NCBI GenBank assembly: GCA_030068075.1
Contig: CM057844.1
Location: 5,766,001-5,830,000, forward strand
Length of the DNA stretch: 64,000 nucleotides
Direction of reading: 5' to 3'
Source: Paguma larvata
Taxonomy: Eukaryota > Chordata > Mammalia > Carnivora > Viverridae
Shown: in pieces, positions 1-11,220 of the stretch
Position numbering within the stretch: position 1 is the first letter of the stretch
Layout of the letters: each line of letters begins with the position of its first letter
Made by a program: the position numbers and the translations under genes
The notes under the pieces: generated by a model
Seen by the model: the letters and a program-made list of their open reading frames with translations, nothing else
The model's database searches: none
Told to the model about the DNA's origin: nothing

Positions 1-719
1 TTATATTTTAACTTTTATGTTCATTTACTTAAATCTAACAGAAAGTCAGTGATTATCCCTGGAATGTGGGATTATTGGGACTTTAACTTTTCAAGTTGTA
101 GGTTTGTGAACTGAATGTTTAAAATCTTATATTACTTCGTTAATCAAAATAGTGTTAATATTATATATAAAATTGTTTGCTCAGAGAATTAGAAGTACAA
201 GTGTAAAGGCGAACTTATATAAAATTACCTAATATTTTAATTTTTTCTTTGACCTTATTTAGACCAATTAAAATTTTCCAACTGTTGAGATTTGTTTTTG
301 TTCTTTAAATTTTTGTTATTGATTTTCAGATTTATTGCATTGTGGACAAAGAATGTAGTTTATATAATTTCTGCTCTTTGAAGTTAATAGAGGCTTTCTT
401 TGCGACCTAGTATATGATCCATTTTGAAAAATATTTCTGTATTTATCAGAAGAGAAGGCATGTTAAACACCCCCACAACCTAGTTCTATAATTAGCATAG
501 AGTAGTTGTTCAAAAACTGTTTATTAGTGACCCTGAGCACCAATTAATTAAATGTTAATTCATCTTTTATATTCTAATTCACGATGTCATTTATTTTTAC
601 TATCTTATTTGCCAGTCTCCTAATTTATATCCTGCTTTTTTCCCTACTCCCCTTCTGGGATATAATGGACTTAGGGCAGATGTGTTAAGATCTTCCATTG
701 GGACTCTGATATTTTTCTT
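1..719. other. AT-rich intergenic sequence with an antisense L1 fragment (about 240-470)
   Basis: No gene is visible. Between about 240 and 470 the plus strand resembles the complement of L1 ORF2. The match is the region where L1 antisense reads as a match to 'cattgtggtcagagaacat', here diverged to 'gcattgtggacaaagaatgt'. It is old, 5'-truncated and full of stops. The rest is AT-rich with no structure that I can name. Confidence 0.45.
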
Positions 720-734
720 AGAATTTACAATTCT

Positions 735-937
735 GGGGTGCTTGGGTAGCTCAGTTTGGTCGAGTGTCCAACTCTTGATTTCAGCTTAGGTCATGATCCC
801 AGGTCATGGGATGGAGCCCTGCATTGGGCTCTGCACTGAATATAGAGCCTGCTTAGGATTCTCTCTCCCCCTCTGCTCCTCTCCCCTTCATGCTCTCTCT
901 CTCTCTCTCAAAACAAAACAAAACAAAAATAATAAAA
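735..937 (+). mobile_element. Felid tRNA-Lys SINE
   Basis: Diverged head (ggggtgcttgggtagctcag), CT-rich 3' body and A-rich tail. It is flanked by 15-bp target site duplications, agaatttacaattct at 720-734 and agaatttacacttct at 938-952, with one mismatch. Confidence 0.93.
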
Positions 938-952
938 AGAATTTACACTTCT

Positions 953-1420
953 TTTTACGTTTACAATACGATCTGCTACAATTTACAATGATTTGTATTC
1001 TAGCATTTTCATGCTAAATTCACACTGTGGATCGTGTAGTTATGAATATAATAAACCTCCTTTGCCCCATTCAATGTATGTGGCTTGATTCATTCAGAAA
1101 TTCCAATCACGACCTCTGCTTTCTTTGTGTTTGCAATCAACCAACGTATTTTTGTCCATCCTCTATTTTAAACATTTCGGCATCATTTTATTTTAGATGA
1201 ATCCTTTTGGAGCAATGTATGCCATAAATGAATTTTATTTTTAAACGCACTTGGTCAGTTGGGTTTAATTTCTGTCACCTTGTTTTATGGTTTTTGGATT
1301 TTATAAAATCATGCCATTTCCTAAGTTCTGTGCTTCTTTGGTTAAAATAACTGAACTCTATCTCTTTATATAATCTCCCATATTTGAAAAGTACACTTCT
1401 TGTTTTAACCACAGTGGTTC
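953..1420. other. AT-rich intergenic sequence, nothing recognised
   Basis: No repeat family, open frame or regulatory feature that I can support. The base composition is strongly AT-rich, like the flanks. Confidence 0.5.
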
Positions 1421-2048
1421 ATTCTCTAATTATTCAACACATGAATCTTGATTATTTACTGGGTAGCAGGCACTCTTCTAGACAACTGTGAATATATGAT
1501 AAGACAGATAAAATCTTTCTCTCAAGGTACTTGTCATCTAATAGAGGGGGACAAACAAACAAACAAACACATAAAAATGAAGATGTACAGGGCATGCTAC
1601 ATGCCATTAAAACAGGCTGAAGTAATATGAAAAGTTGCTCAAGGACTTACATTGTTTGGGAGATCAGAGAAGACCTCCCTGACAAGGCTATGTGTCAGCT
1701 AGGACTAATGACAAAAGAGGGACTAGTCAGGTGAATTTCTGGAAAAGAATGTTCCAGTCTAAGCAGAAGGAACATGCAGAACCAAGGCACTAAGGTGAGC
1801 TTCAAGGAGCAGGGAGGAGGCTACCGGCTGGATTAGGGGCTTAGGGATAGTTGGGGAGGGTTTCAAATGGAAATGGCTCAATCTGGTTTCCATTTGTCAG
1901 TGACCACAAAGACATCCATGGGGAAAAAGGATGGAAGGGGGAGACAGCAATTAAATGAAGGGACAGTGAACAATGTGGAGACGGTGATTAGACAGGGGCT
2001 GAGACAGAGATGAGCAGGTGGATTCCAGGTATGCTATTGAAAAGGCTC
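1421..2048 (-). mobile_element. L2 LINE fragment, antisense
   Basis: The plus strand reads like the complement of L2. It starts near 'attattcaacacatga...tactgggtagcaggcactcttctag' and runs through 'agacctccctgacaaggc' to 'gaaggaacatgcagaacc'. A small (CAAA)n tract sits at 1551-1570. The element is old and interrupted, and its right end is near the SINE at 2065. Confidence 0.6.
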
Positions 2049-2064
2049 AGAACATGTCACTCCA

Positions 2065-2268
2065 GGGGCACCTGGGTGGCCTCAGCTGGCTAAGCGTCTG
2101 ACTCTTGATTTTGGCTCAGGTAACAATCTCACGGTTTCGAGATTGAGCCCCATGTCGGGCTCCATGCTGAGTGTATAGCCTGCTTGGGATTCTCTCTCTC
2201 TGCTGTCTCTCTGCCCCTCCCCTGTTTGCACACCCTCTCTCTTTCAAAATAAATAAACTTAAAAAAAA
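2065..2268 (+). mobile_element. Felid tRNA-Lys SINE
   Basis: Head ggggcacctgggtggcctca, CT-rich body and aaataaataaactt tail. The flanks agaacatgtcactcca (2049-2064) and agaacacatccctcca (2269-2284) look like a 16-bp target duplication that has since diverged at four positions. Confidence 0.92.
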
Positions 2269-2284
2269 AGAACACATCCCTCCA

Positions 2285-2738
2285 AAATAATCCATTTGAC
2301 ATACTGACTAATTTGAGCTAAAGGCACTCGAAAGACAAAGGAGCAAGAAAGATGCTCTGACCTCCCCCATTTTTCCTGAAAGCAGGATAGTGCAGAATTC
2401 CCACGTGAATACTGCCTCCTGGGACCAGGAGGAAAAGCACATTGTCATCATCAGAGATGGGGAGTCAAGGCCAAGAAGAATCTATACAGACCACCTCGTG
2501 AAAACAGCCTTCTCTTCCTTTTCAACTCCACTATTTCACAGTCACTGCTGTTTGTTCAACCTCACATATAAACATTTAGACCTAACCACGTTGGGGGCCT
2601 CATTTTCCTGTGAAGGCTCCTCTGTAAGTGTAAAATAAAATGTGTATGCTTTTTTCTTGTCAATCTGTCTGATGTCGACTTAATTCTTGGGTCCAGCCAG
2701 AGATTCTAAGAGGATGGAGGAAAAGTTTGCCTCCCCTA
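2285..2738 (+). mobile_element. Solo LTR, ERV1-like
   Basis: The 3' part, from 'tgtgtatgcttttttcttg' through the 'aattcttgggtccagccag' segment to 'gcctcccc', matches the U5 region of a common mammalian ERV1-type LTR. An AATAAA-like signal lies at 2634-2640, just upstream. No gag, pol or env frame follows, so it is probably a solo LTR. The 5' limit is uncertain. Family name not assigned. Confidence 0.5.
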
Positions 2739-3240
2739 TGCTATGAAGGTAGCGCCCACTGGGCATGCTCTGCTACATATTCTTCCTGTATTATATTTGG
2801 ATACAATTAGGTTACATTTTAGTTGTTCCTCCACTGCCACCAACCTGGGCCAAGCCACCATCATCACTACACCAGGCAGGAAGCTTTCTGCCTGGAATCT
2901 GGCATCCACTCCTGCCCCCTACTATATTGTTGTACACATAGCAGGCAGAATGGCGTATTTACAAGGGAATTGGATTATATCAGTCTCCTGCTCACTCCGA
3001 TGGCTACCCACTATTCTGAGAAGAAACCCAAAAATCTTTCCCATGGCCCTCTTTGGTCCTGGCCTTCTTTAACCCCATCTCCTGCCACTTAACTTCCAAC
3101 CTTCCCTTTGTTCCTTGAACACACTGAAACTGATCCAGCAACAGAGCCTCTGCCTTAGCTGTTTTCTCTCTGGTCCTTTACATATCTGCACATCTGGCAC
3201 AGAACACACTTTTGGAGACTTTATATGCCTGAAGATATTT
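2739..3240 (+). mobile_element. L2 LINE fragment
   Basis: The plus strand follows the typical L2 3' ORF order: the 'caagccaccatcatcactac' block, a 'cctgctcactccgatggct' block and a 'ggcctt...tcctgccactt' block. Open frames here are remnants of its reverse transcriptase reading or chance, not genes. Confidence 0.6.
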
Positions 3241-4060
3241 TCATTATGTCCTCACAGTTCAGCGACAGTCTGGATAGTTATAAAGTTCTAGGTTCACAGT
3301 ACTGTCTAATAACACCTCAAAAATATAATTCCATTGAGCTTAGGTTGCTGTTGAGAAGTCTGAGGTCAATTTAATTCTACCTCAGTTGCAAGCAAGAAGC
3401 AAGGAAGCAAAGGCTATCTGCTGTGGTAATCTGGAAGCTTAAAAATCATAGTTTTGCTTTCAGTGTTTTTAATTCCACTATAATGGGGGGGGGTCCAAGA
3501 GTTTTTCCTTGTCTACAGTATCCTTGGTGCCCTTTATATCTGCAGACTATCATCTTTTTTAATTCTAGGGAATTTAAGGACATTATTTAAAGTCTTTCCT
3601 CCTCTCCTCTGGCTCTCCTATGACCTGGTTCTGCATGTCGACTTCTGTCTCCATTCCTTTTAACTTCCCCATCTTTCTCAGCTACCTTCTCAGAGAGGTC
3701 CTGGATTGCCTCTTGCTACACATTGGTTCTTGGGCTATATCCATCTGTTCTTTACCCCACCTATCATTTTCCATATTAAAATAGTCTCTCATATCTAATA
3801 TTCCCACTTGTTTCCTTTTGTGTGATCCCGGATTCTTTTTTCATACGGCTAATTTCTTCCCCCACAATCTTAATATGTTTATTGTGATTATTTAAAATTT
3901 TTGGCATGGCCATTTCAGTAAATCTGCTTCAGGTGGTATATGTCATTACTTTTGCCCTTCTGTGGCAGTTGTACTCCTCGGACATACAATATTTTGGCCT
4001 GAGAGTCCATGACATTCTGAGGAACTGACCATTCTAACTGTTCTGTGTATTGGAGAAAGG
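3241..4060. other. Old interspersed repeat, possibly L1-derived
   Basis: The stretch resembles an AT/CT-rich mammalian repeat with segments such as 'gttgagaagtctgaggtcaa' and 'aattccactataatgg', often seen in ancient L1-related copies. Similar wording recurs at 7430-7860. I cannot name the family. Confidence 0.3.
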
Positions 4061-4094
4061 TCAAGTATTAGCTCCAGGCTTTATTGCTTCTCAA

Positions 4095-5290
4095 GAGTTT
4101 AAGGATATGTGTACTGTTTTTATTTTACCACATAACAAATGACCACAAATATGCTAGCTTCAAACAGCATCCATTTATCAATATACAGTTTCCATGGGTC
4201 AAGAGTCTGGGTACAGCGTGGCTAGGTTCTCTGCCCTAGGGTCTCACAAGGCTACAATTCAGAGACCGGCCAGGGCTGCGGCCTCAGCCGAGACCTTTGA
4301 ACTCTTATCCAAGTTCGCTTCTAAGCTCCTGTGGTTGTTGGAAGAATTCACTTCCTTGCAGCTGCATGACTGGGCTCTCAGTTCTGCGGAAATAAATTAA
4401 GACCAACCAAGTGAGAATAAAAGCAAAGACCATCCATTTGGGGCTTGCTAGAGAAAGGGAGCTGGTCACCATTATTTGTGTCCGGTAGAGACTCAGATGT
4501 AGGTAGAGAAGTTGGAAAGATTTGTGGTAGGAAAAGGGGAGGCTTCAGGTCAGGTGTGCCCTGTTTGTAGGCTGTTGGTTAGGGGAAGCTGGAGGTGGGC
4601 TAACTAGCAGCCAGCGTCCTCTGTGACTGGTCAGGAGCGCATATTTGGCTTTCTCTGATTGGTCCCAAGTTGGAAGCAGGAACAAAATTAGGAAACTGCC
4701 AGTTACAAATCAAGTTCTGGTCATTTTGGACCAATCATTACAGGGGTTATTATTTGGCTTCCTGGACCAGTTGCTAGAGATGGTAGTCTGACTTCTTACA
4801 AGTTTGCCTTATAAACAGTGGCTGGCTTCCTGGGCTGGTAACTGTAGATTCTGGGTTAGTTTCCCAGGCCGATTGTTCCAGGCCATGGGCCACGGTTTTA
4901 TTTCTACACTCAGTCTGGCCATTGTCCATTTCTTTGTGTGTGTGTTTTGCCATTGCCCATTTGTATATTCGGTGTTTCAGTTCCTGGAGACTGACTGCAG
5001 CTCCCTGGCACGTGGCCCTCTCTGCAGGCAATTCACAACACGGTACTTTGTGTCTTCAGAGTCAGCAGAGAGTGTCCCTCACTCTAATGCGCTGTGGTAA
5101 GATGGATATACATGTGGGGGGGTCATTATGTATATCACAGGAATGAGAACCTGTCATATTCTATTGGCTAGACAAATCACAGGTCCTGCCCAAACTGAAG
5201 AGGAAGAGATTATAGGATATAACACCAGGGTGGAGATCATGGGGCATTTTGTATCCCCCATGGAGTCTTCCTACTGTGGTAGGAAAGGAG
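4095..5290 (-). mobile_element. LTR-like old repeat, interrupted by a second insertion
   Basis: Outer parts (about 4095-4384 and 4977-5290) read as one common mammalian repeat on the minus strand. The left half has 'cacataacaaatgaccacaa' and a glycine/alanine-rich GC segment. The right half has 'gcacgtggccctctctgcag' and ends near 'tcctactgtggtag'. The middle, 4385-4976, does not belong to it (see separate entry). Family not assigned; probably ERVL/MaLR class. Confidence 0.45.
4385..4976. mobile_element. Unassigned insertion nested in the LTR-like repeat
   Basis: About 590 bp separate the left and right parts of the host repeat. The junctions share a short direct repeat: ctcagttc ends near 4384 and tttcagttc covers about 4975-4983, which suggests a 6-7 bp target duplication. 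The insert contains several CCAAT-type motifs in both senses (attggtc, gaccaat) and 'ccttataaacag', and resembles an ERV LTR. It has no coding capacity. Confidence 0.4.
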
Positions 5291-5713
5291 GAGCCCTGTG
5301 AACAGCTCCCTAGGCCCTGAGAAACAACTATTGGTCACTACCATTTACTGGCTTCCACTAGACAACATCCCTGCTCAGGGTTTCACCTTTAAACCAGTAG
5401 GAGGAGCAACACTGGGAGAAAGCCATTTTCCCTTTGGTATACTGGATGGCCCTGGAGTCTGGAAGAAGAAATGCCCTAGGGCCATTGGTCCCTATGTCTT
5501 TCTTTACACTAACTCCTCACCTTAGCAGACATTTGTGCTGCCCTGTTAATCTCTAAAACCTATATCCAGGCTTTGTGGCTGATTTCTGTGAGCAAGGGGC
5601 TTCCGCTGCTTCCTCTATAGGCGGCCCCTTCTAGCTCCCTTGTAGCTCCAGCTCCTGCTACATCTCTCACCTAATCCTCTTTTGGCATCAATGCTGTGTT
5701 ACATGCCCGGGCA
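5291..5713. other. Intergenic sequence, nothing recognised
   Basis: Mixed-composition unique sequence between the LTR-like repeat and the first MER20 copy. No open frame with recognisable content. Confidence 0.4.
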
Positions 5714-5903
5714 AGTGGGTCTCAGCCTTGGCTGTACATTACAATCATGGTTGTACGTTACAATCACCGGAGAGATTTATACAATCCTAACGCCTAGGTC
5801 TCACCCCCTACCTATTTAAATTAGGGTCTCTAGAGTGGAACGAGGCATGAGCAGCTTTTTAGCTAGCAGGTGATTCTAATACGTAGCCCAGGTGCTAGAA
5901 GAG
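5714..5903 (+). mobile_element. MER20 (hAT MITE), first of a pair
   Basis: The left part resembles the MER20 end 'tctcagccttggctgtacatt' and the right part mirrors it (caggtgattctaatacg). A 19-bp tandem duplication, ggctgtacattacaatcat / ggttgtacgttacaatcac (5730-5748 and 5749-5767), has lengthened its left arm. Confidence 0.75.
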
Positions 5904-5931
5904 TAACTGTTCTAAAGGTGGTAGCCTATAA

Positions 5932-6136
5932 ACCAGTTCTTAGCCTTGCTGCACACTGGAATCACCAGGAAGCTTTTTTTTAAAAACAAAACAAAACAAA
6001 ACAAAACAAAACACTGATGCCCAGGCCCCCATATCCAGAGATGCTGATATAATTAATGTGGAGTGCGGCCTGGGCATTGGGACTTTTAAAACCTCCCCAG
6101 GTGATGCCAGCATGCTTCTAAGGATGAGGGCCACTG
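5932..6136 (+). mobile_element. MER20 (hAT MITE), second of a pair
   Basis: Arms 'ttagccttgctgcacactgg' and 'ggtgatgccagcatgcttct' with the central 'ctgatgcccaggccccc' block identify MER20. A (CAAAA)n tract at about 5983-6012 has expanded in the A-rich part of the left arm. An open frame of 186 codons on the minus strand runs through this element and its flank and is not a gene. Confidence 0.85.
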
Positions 6137-7080
6137 ATTCCACACCAGATAGCAAGCTGCTTGCAAGGAAAGGGGCTTGTTTCTCCCCTCCTCCTGGTAA
6201 GAGTTTCAGTGTAATTAATAAAAGGTGATGGCCAGAGTACAAGGATCTGTATTGCTTTTGCTCCAAAAGTTGAAAATAATCAAGAATGTGAATCCAAAGA
6301 TAGACCAGATTCCTTGCTTTTAGGAACATTTTCCAAATGAACAGTTGAAATTTCCCTTTGCTACCACATTTTGCATGTGTTTTGACTTTATAAGCAGTAT
6401 GAAGAGACCATTCTTCAAATCCTCCGTCTGGTAAGTCAGTTTGAGTCTGTAAAGCAGTTCCCAAACGTACAGTGAGATCACTGTAGACTGAGGTTGCCAA
6501 AGAAGACAGCCCAGGGAAGTTGAAACGTGAGCTGGAGCCTGAGCAGAGACTCAGCTAAGCTGGAAGCAGACAGAGGGACACAAGGCCAAAGGTGTGGAGC
6601 AGGAATGGTGCACGGCCACTCGGGCAACAGACAACATAACTCAGTAGACATAGGAAAGGAGGGGTTGCACAGAGGACAAACCTTTTCTGACTGCCTTTGG
6701 GATAGAACTTTTCCCTCCATCATCTCTATCAGATACATTTTTACTTTTGCTTGTGCATTCTGCTCTGTATTCATAATTCCATTTTCCACACTTTGTTTAC
6801 ATGTTGATTCTAAAGTCTGTACAATAAATCACATTAACATCACTCCAATCAGGGTTCACTCTGCAGCCTCCTAATGGGCTAAGATTTATTTTCCTTCTCT
6901 ATGAATCAAACGTCACCATTCCGTGACATTTAAGGAAAGATGTTTCTGGCATCAAAGTCAAATGAATTTTCTTCTGGCCCCCCTTCCATTCCTGAAAATC
7001 ATGATCATGCTATATTTCAACTGGCTTCATATTTGAACCATTATTTCCTTAAATAGTTCTTTCCCTCCCAAAGTTTCTAA
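6137..7080. other. Intergenic sequence, nothing recognised
   Basis: Unique-looking DNA, moderately AT-rich, with no coding signal or clear repeat. Confidence 0.4.
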
Positions 7081-7082
7081 TC

Positions 7083-7165
7083 TACTCTCCCTCCCTCCTT
7101 CTTTCCTTCTTTCCTAGTTCCCTTCTTCCCTCCCTCCCTTCCTTTTCTTTTTTCTTTTTTATTGT
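7083..7165. repeat. Pyrimidine-rich low-complexity tract
   Basis: Imperfect CCTT/CCCT units with a T-rich end. Purine on the minus strand throughout. Polymorphic length is likely. Confidence 0.8.
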
Positions 7166-8224
7166 TTGTGTTGTCAACAGAGCACATTTACCATCACAGA
7201 TCTTCAGAAACATCCAGACTTTCAATTACACCAACTGCTGCAGGGAATCCACTTTCTCTCTGAAAACATGCTTCCAGAGACTTCTACATTTCTGCTCTAC
7301 TCTGAGTTGGTTATTTTCTAGATGTGTTGGGAACTACAGTTCCAAGACTCTTTCTGTCTGTGCTTCTCGAGTAGGTCCACTGTTTTCTAGATCTCAGGTC
7401 TTCTTTCTTTGTTTTTTGCCCTCATTTTATCTCAAGAAGGGCTCCAGAAAGCAAACTTTTCAGTCTGTGTATGTCCGAAGACATATTTATTTTTCCCTGG
7501 TGCTTAATTGATATTTTGATTAACAGTGACAATTTAGACTCAAAATAGTTTCTCCTCTTCATTTGAAGGCATTTATTCTTTGTGTTCTACCATCTGGTGT
7601 TGTTGAAATGGGGTCTAACCAATGCCATTAGTCTGAATCTTCTCCTAAAAATTGATCTGATTTTCTTCTCCTCTGCAAAGTTTTCTTTATCTTCCAAGTT
7701 GTAAAATTCATGGAAATATGTCTGGGGCTGGATCTTTCATTCATTGCTTTGTTTTTTCCATCAGTATCCCTTATCTGTTTTGGCTTCATTAAATTTATCA
7801 TCAGCTCAAATTTTCTGATGAAGGTCATACAGCTCTCTTTGTTGTCATGGATTTAATTCCTTTTGCACCCCTTTACTTTCATTTTAGGGGGACATGGGGA
7901 GAGAAGGGAGGTAAATGTGTGTGATTAGTCTGCCGTGCGGAATTCTACTTTCAGACATATTATTTGGATATTAAAGGAAAGGGGGACCCTAGAATATAGA
8001 AGGACTTGGGAGGTCCTTGACTTATATCATGGGGAAACTGGCTTTCATAGTGGTTATTGGTGGCCTTAAGTAGCATCAGATGTCTTTCATGCATCTGCTC
8101 TTAAGCAAGCTATGACATCACTTTTCTAGTGAATAGAAATGATTGGAAATATTTCAAAATCTTCTGGATTGTTTCCATTAGCCCATGTTTATTCAAGTAT
8201 TAAGTGAAGGATGGAAATAGTGAT
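7166..8224. other. Intergenic sequence with possible ancient L1-like repeat (7430-7860)
   Basis: The 7430-7860 part has the wording of an AT-rich ancient repeat ('ctccagaaagcaaacttttc', 'ttgatctgattttcttctcc') comparable with 3241-4060. No gene. Confidence 0.3.
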
Positions 8225-8500
8225 TGAACAAGTCTATATATTGTGCTGTGCTCACCACAAGGGCACATATAATGCTATTATAATATGATTGACTATATTC
8301 CCTATGCTGTGCCTTTCATCCCTGTGACTTATTCTTTCTGTAACTGGAAGCCTATACCTCCCACTCGCCTTTGCCCATTTTGCCCATTCTCCACAACTCC
8401 TCCCCTCTGGTAACCATCGGCTTGTTCTCTGTATTTATGGGTCTATTTCTGCTTTTGTTTGTTTGTTTAGTTGCTATATGAGCTCTAAGTGTCCAATACT
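8225..8500 (+). mobile_element. L1-derived or related old repeat fragment
   Basis: Contains 'gactatattccctatgctgt', 'cctttcatccctgtgactta' and 'ggtaaccatcggcttgttct', wording found together in a widespread mammalian repeat associated with old L1 3' regions. The family is given with reserve. Confidence 0.5.
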
Positions 8501-9984
8501 TCTGGAATGAGGCTGGTCAGTGGACATATCCAACAATTCTTATATTCCAGTGTGCTTTGTCTTTGGCATATAAAATGCGCTCTGAACCTAAAGATGGTCT
8601 TACTCATCTGAATGAAGAATCAATCCAGGATGGTTCTGACTGGGCATCATGTAAGTGTAAGCCTTATGAAGGAAAGGTGTAAATGTCTTGCTACTTGGTA
8701 AGTCCAGGCTGTGATCAGAAGGAATCAAAGGCTCCCTATGATATATGATGACACCCAAGGGTAGAAGGAACTCTGCATCTTCTTTTCAACAAAGTAGGAA
8801 GAGTCCAGAGTCCTTCACTTCACATGATATGAAATCAAAAGAAATATCTATGAGGAGATAGAGGCACATGAACGTAAGACAGATTGATGGGATTATCACA
8901 CCTCTCAGATGGCAGCAGGGACCTGCATGAATCAATGAAAAAAAAGCAGACAAAAAAAGTACATCTCAGCAGATGCCAGAATGAATAGAAATGTCACCCT
9001 TGGACTGGATGCCTCCAGAATATACCCCCGAGGCTGCTGATTGGGGCAGTGATGGCGGATCCTGGGATTGACTACTACTTCATTTCCCCCATTGGTCTCC
9101 CATGAGGGCAGGTCTGGCGTACTTGTGTCTCAGAGAATCACATCTACCAGGCTCTTCTTTTGCTGGTCTCCAAAAACATGGCTAATGAAGGAAAATCATT
9201 GCTGAGGACAAAGGTTACCTCAAGGTAAAAGCCCTGTTGGGTAGATGTTTGCTGCACAGCAGAGTGATAAGCGGCCACTGCACACTTCAGTAGCACATAG
9301 TTTGTGTTACTACTAGCCTCTCGGATGTCCATCTGAAGGCTGGGACTGTGACCATCCCCTTCATCCTGAGGTTGTTGGCTACCGTCCCACCCTGTCCCCA
9401 GGCTCAGTCTCTGCCCCTTTCTAAGGAGCTCTGGCTGCTTATCTCTGTTGGAGGTGATGTTTCATAGGGAGAACCTCTTCTACCTTTGGCCCGCCCTCTG
9501 TCTGGGGCTCTCAGCCCACCTACATAAGGGAAAATGGGAACAGAAGCTGTAGAAGTCTTGGTCTCTCATATGTATCCAATCTCCATTAGACAGTATCTCC
9601 TGCCCCTACTCCCAGCACTCGGTGTCTAAGCCTCATCCCATAAACCCATGGACAACCGCTACCTTTGGCAGAATCACAAATGAATCTGTTCCCATCTTCA
9701 GGACTTGGTGGGGAGGGTTGTATGTATAGGTGCTGGGCGATGATCCTGTGGCCTTGCATCTCCACATGCCGCCTAGAATGGATGTCCCATAGAAACACTG
9801 TTTCAGAGGCGGCAAAATTTGTCCTATTTGTACTATAGCCCCACCTGGAAAAGGACACAGAGAACTTAAACGACTTTGTGCAATTTTCCCTGGTTACCAA
9901 TTATTTTTCCTGTAACTGGTCAAGATCCAATCAAAGAGACCTAGTATGCTTACAAATGTGGTATTATTTTTGTGTTGCTATCTG
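8501..9984. other. Intergenic sequence, nothing recognised
   Basis: About 1.5 kb of unique-looking sequence. No repeat family or convincing open frame. GC content rises slightly between 9350 and 9850. Confidence 0.4.
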
Positions 9985-10438
9985 AATCATCATGGAATGG
10001 GCTTCCTAGGGATGCCATAACAAATGATCATAACCTGGGTGGCTGAAAGCAACAGATATTTACTCTCTCCCAGTTCTGGAGGCCAGAAGTCTGAAAGTAA
10101 TCTGGGTTGGCTCCTTCTTGGGCGCTCAAGGGAGAATCCATTCCATGACAATCTCTCAGCTTCCTGGAGACTGTTGCTAGTCCTTGGCATTTCTCGGCTT
10201 GTGGCAACATAACTCCAGCTGTGCCTCTGTGGTCACACAGCATTCTCCCTGTGTGTCTGTGTCCAAATTTTCCTCTTATCAGGACACCGGGGCCCCCATG
10301 AATCCAATATGGTCTCATCTTAACTTGTTTATAACTGTGAAGATTCTCTCCAAATAAGCTCACATTCATAGGTAGCAGAAGATAGGACTTGAACAGATGT
10401 TTAGGGGACAGGGTGGGGTGAACACAATTGAATCAATA
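9985..10438 (-). mobile_element. MaLR (MST/MLT1-type) LTR, antisense
   Basis: Blocks occur in the order expected for the complement of a MaLR LTR: 'gggatgccataacaaatgat', 'ctgggtggctgaaagcaaca', 'cccagttctggaggccagaa', 'ctccctgtgtgtctgtgtcc' and 'cttatcaggacacc'. It ends near 'acacaattgaatcaat'. Open frames on both strands here are by-products of the repeat. Confidence 0.8.
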
Positions 10439-10967
10439 ATTATCAAAGTAAATTAAAAGATAATTCATATAGTAAAATGTGATGAATTTTGTTATTCTTT
10501 AAACCACAGTGTTGAGAAATTTCCCTAGGTTTACCAATAGCCCTAACCTTTTCGAATACTGGAAGACTGGTTTATGAATACTTAGATTTCTAAAAAAATG
10601 GAAAAATACATGCTCCCACCTCTCCCAAGGTCCTAACTAATGCATCCAAGCGGAGAGAGAGTGATAACACAATAGTCCTCTTTAATAAATGGCAAAAACA
10701 AATATAGAGAAATCATATTTGCATAAAAATGATAAAAATAGTTTATCTCTCTTAAGAAGACAAACCAGTTTGCCTCTTACTTCATCTTACTTTTGAGTGA
10801 AAAATTTCTTTGAGAAGAAAATAATATTCGAGAATGGACTTTTACTTTCATAATTATTTAATTTCTTTCTTTTTTAAAACTCTACAGTCCCCCACAAATA
10901 GAAAGAAACACTAAATCACATAAGCATTTCAATTTTACCTGTTTCATGCATATATTATTACACTCAG
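10439..10967. other. AT-rich intergenic sequence, nothing recognised
   Basis: Strongly AT-rich, with no repeat that I can name and no coding signal. Confidence 0.45.
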
Positions 10968-10983
10968 AGAGAGAAGAACTTTT

Positions 10984-11204
10984 TTTTAAGTTTTTTAAAA
11001 TTTATTTTGAGAGAGAGAGCATGTGCACATGAGCAGGGGAGGGGCAGAGAGAGAAAGAGAAAGAGAGAGAAAGAATCCCAAGCAGGCTCCATGCTGTCAA
11101 TGTAGAGTCCAACGCAGGATTCAAACCCATGAACCATGAGATCATGACCGGAGCCAAAGTCAAGAGCCAGACACTTAAACGACTGTGCCACCCAGGCGCC
11201 CCAA
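10984..11204 (-). mobile_element. Felid tRNA-Lys SINE, antisense
   Basis: The complement of the SINE reads from a T-rich end to 'gtgccacccaggcgcccc'. It is flanked by an exact 16-bp duplication, agagagaagaactttt, at 10968-10983 and 11205-11220. Confidence 0.95.
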
Positions 11205-11220
11205 AGAGAGAAGAACTTTT

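Noticed and set aside
735..937. tRNA-like head in the SINEs as possible tRNA genes
   Set aside because: The tRNA-Lys-derived heads are attached to SINE bodies with tails and target duplications; the cloverleaf is not preserved.
5940..6500. 186-codon open frame on the minus strand
   Set aside because: It covers the second MER20 copy and its flank, with a poly-A/CAAAA derived phenylalanine-rich end. No domain and no sign of a promoter or exon structure.
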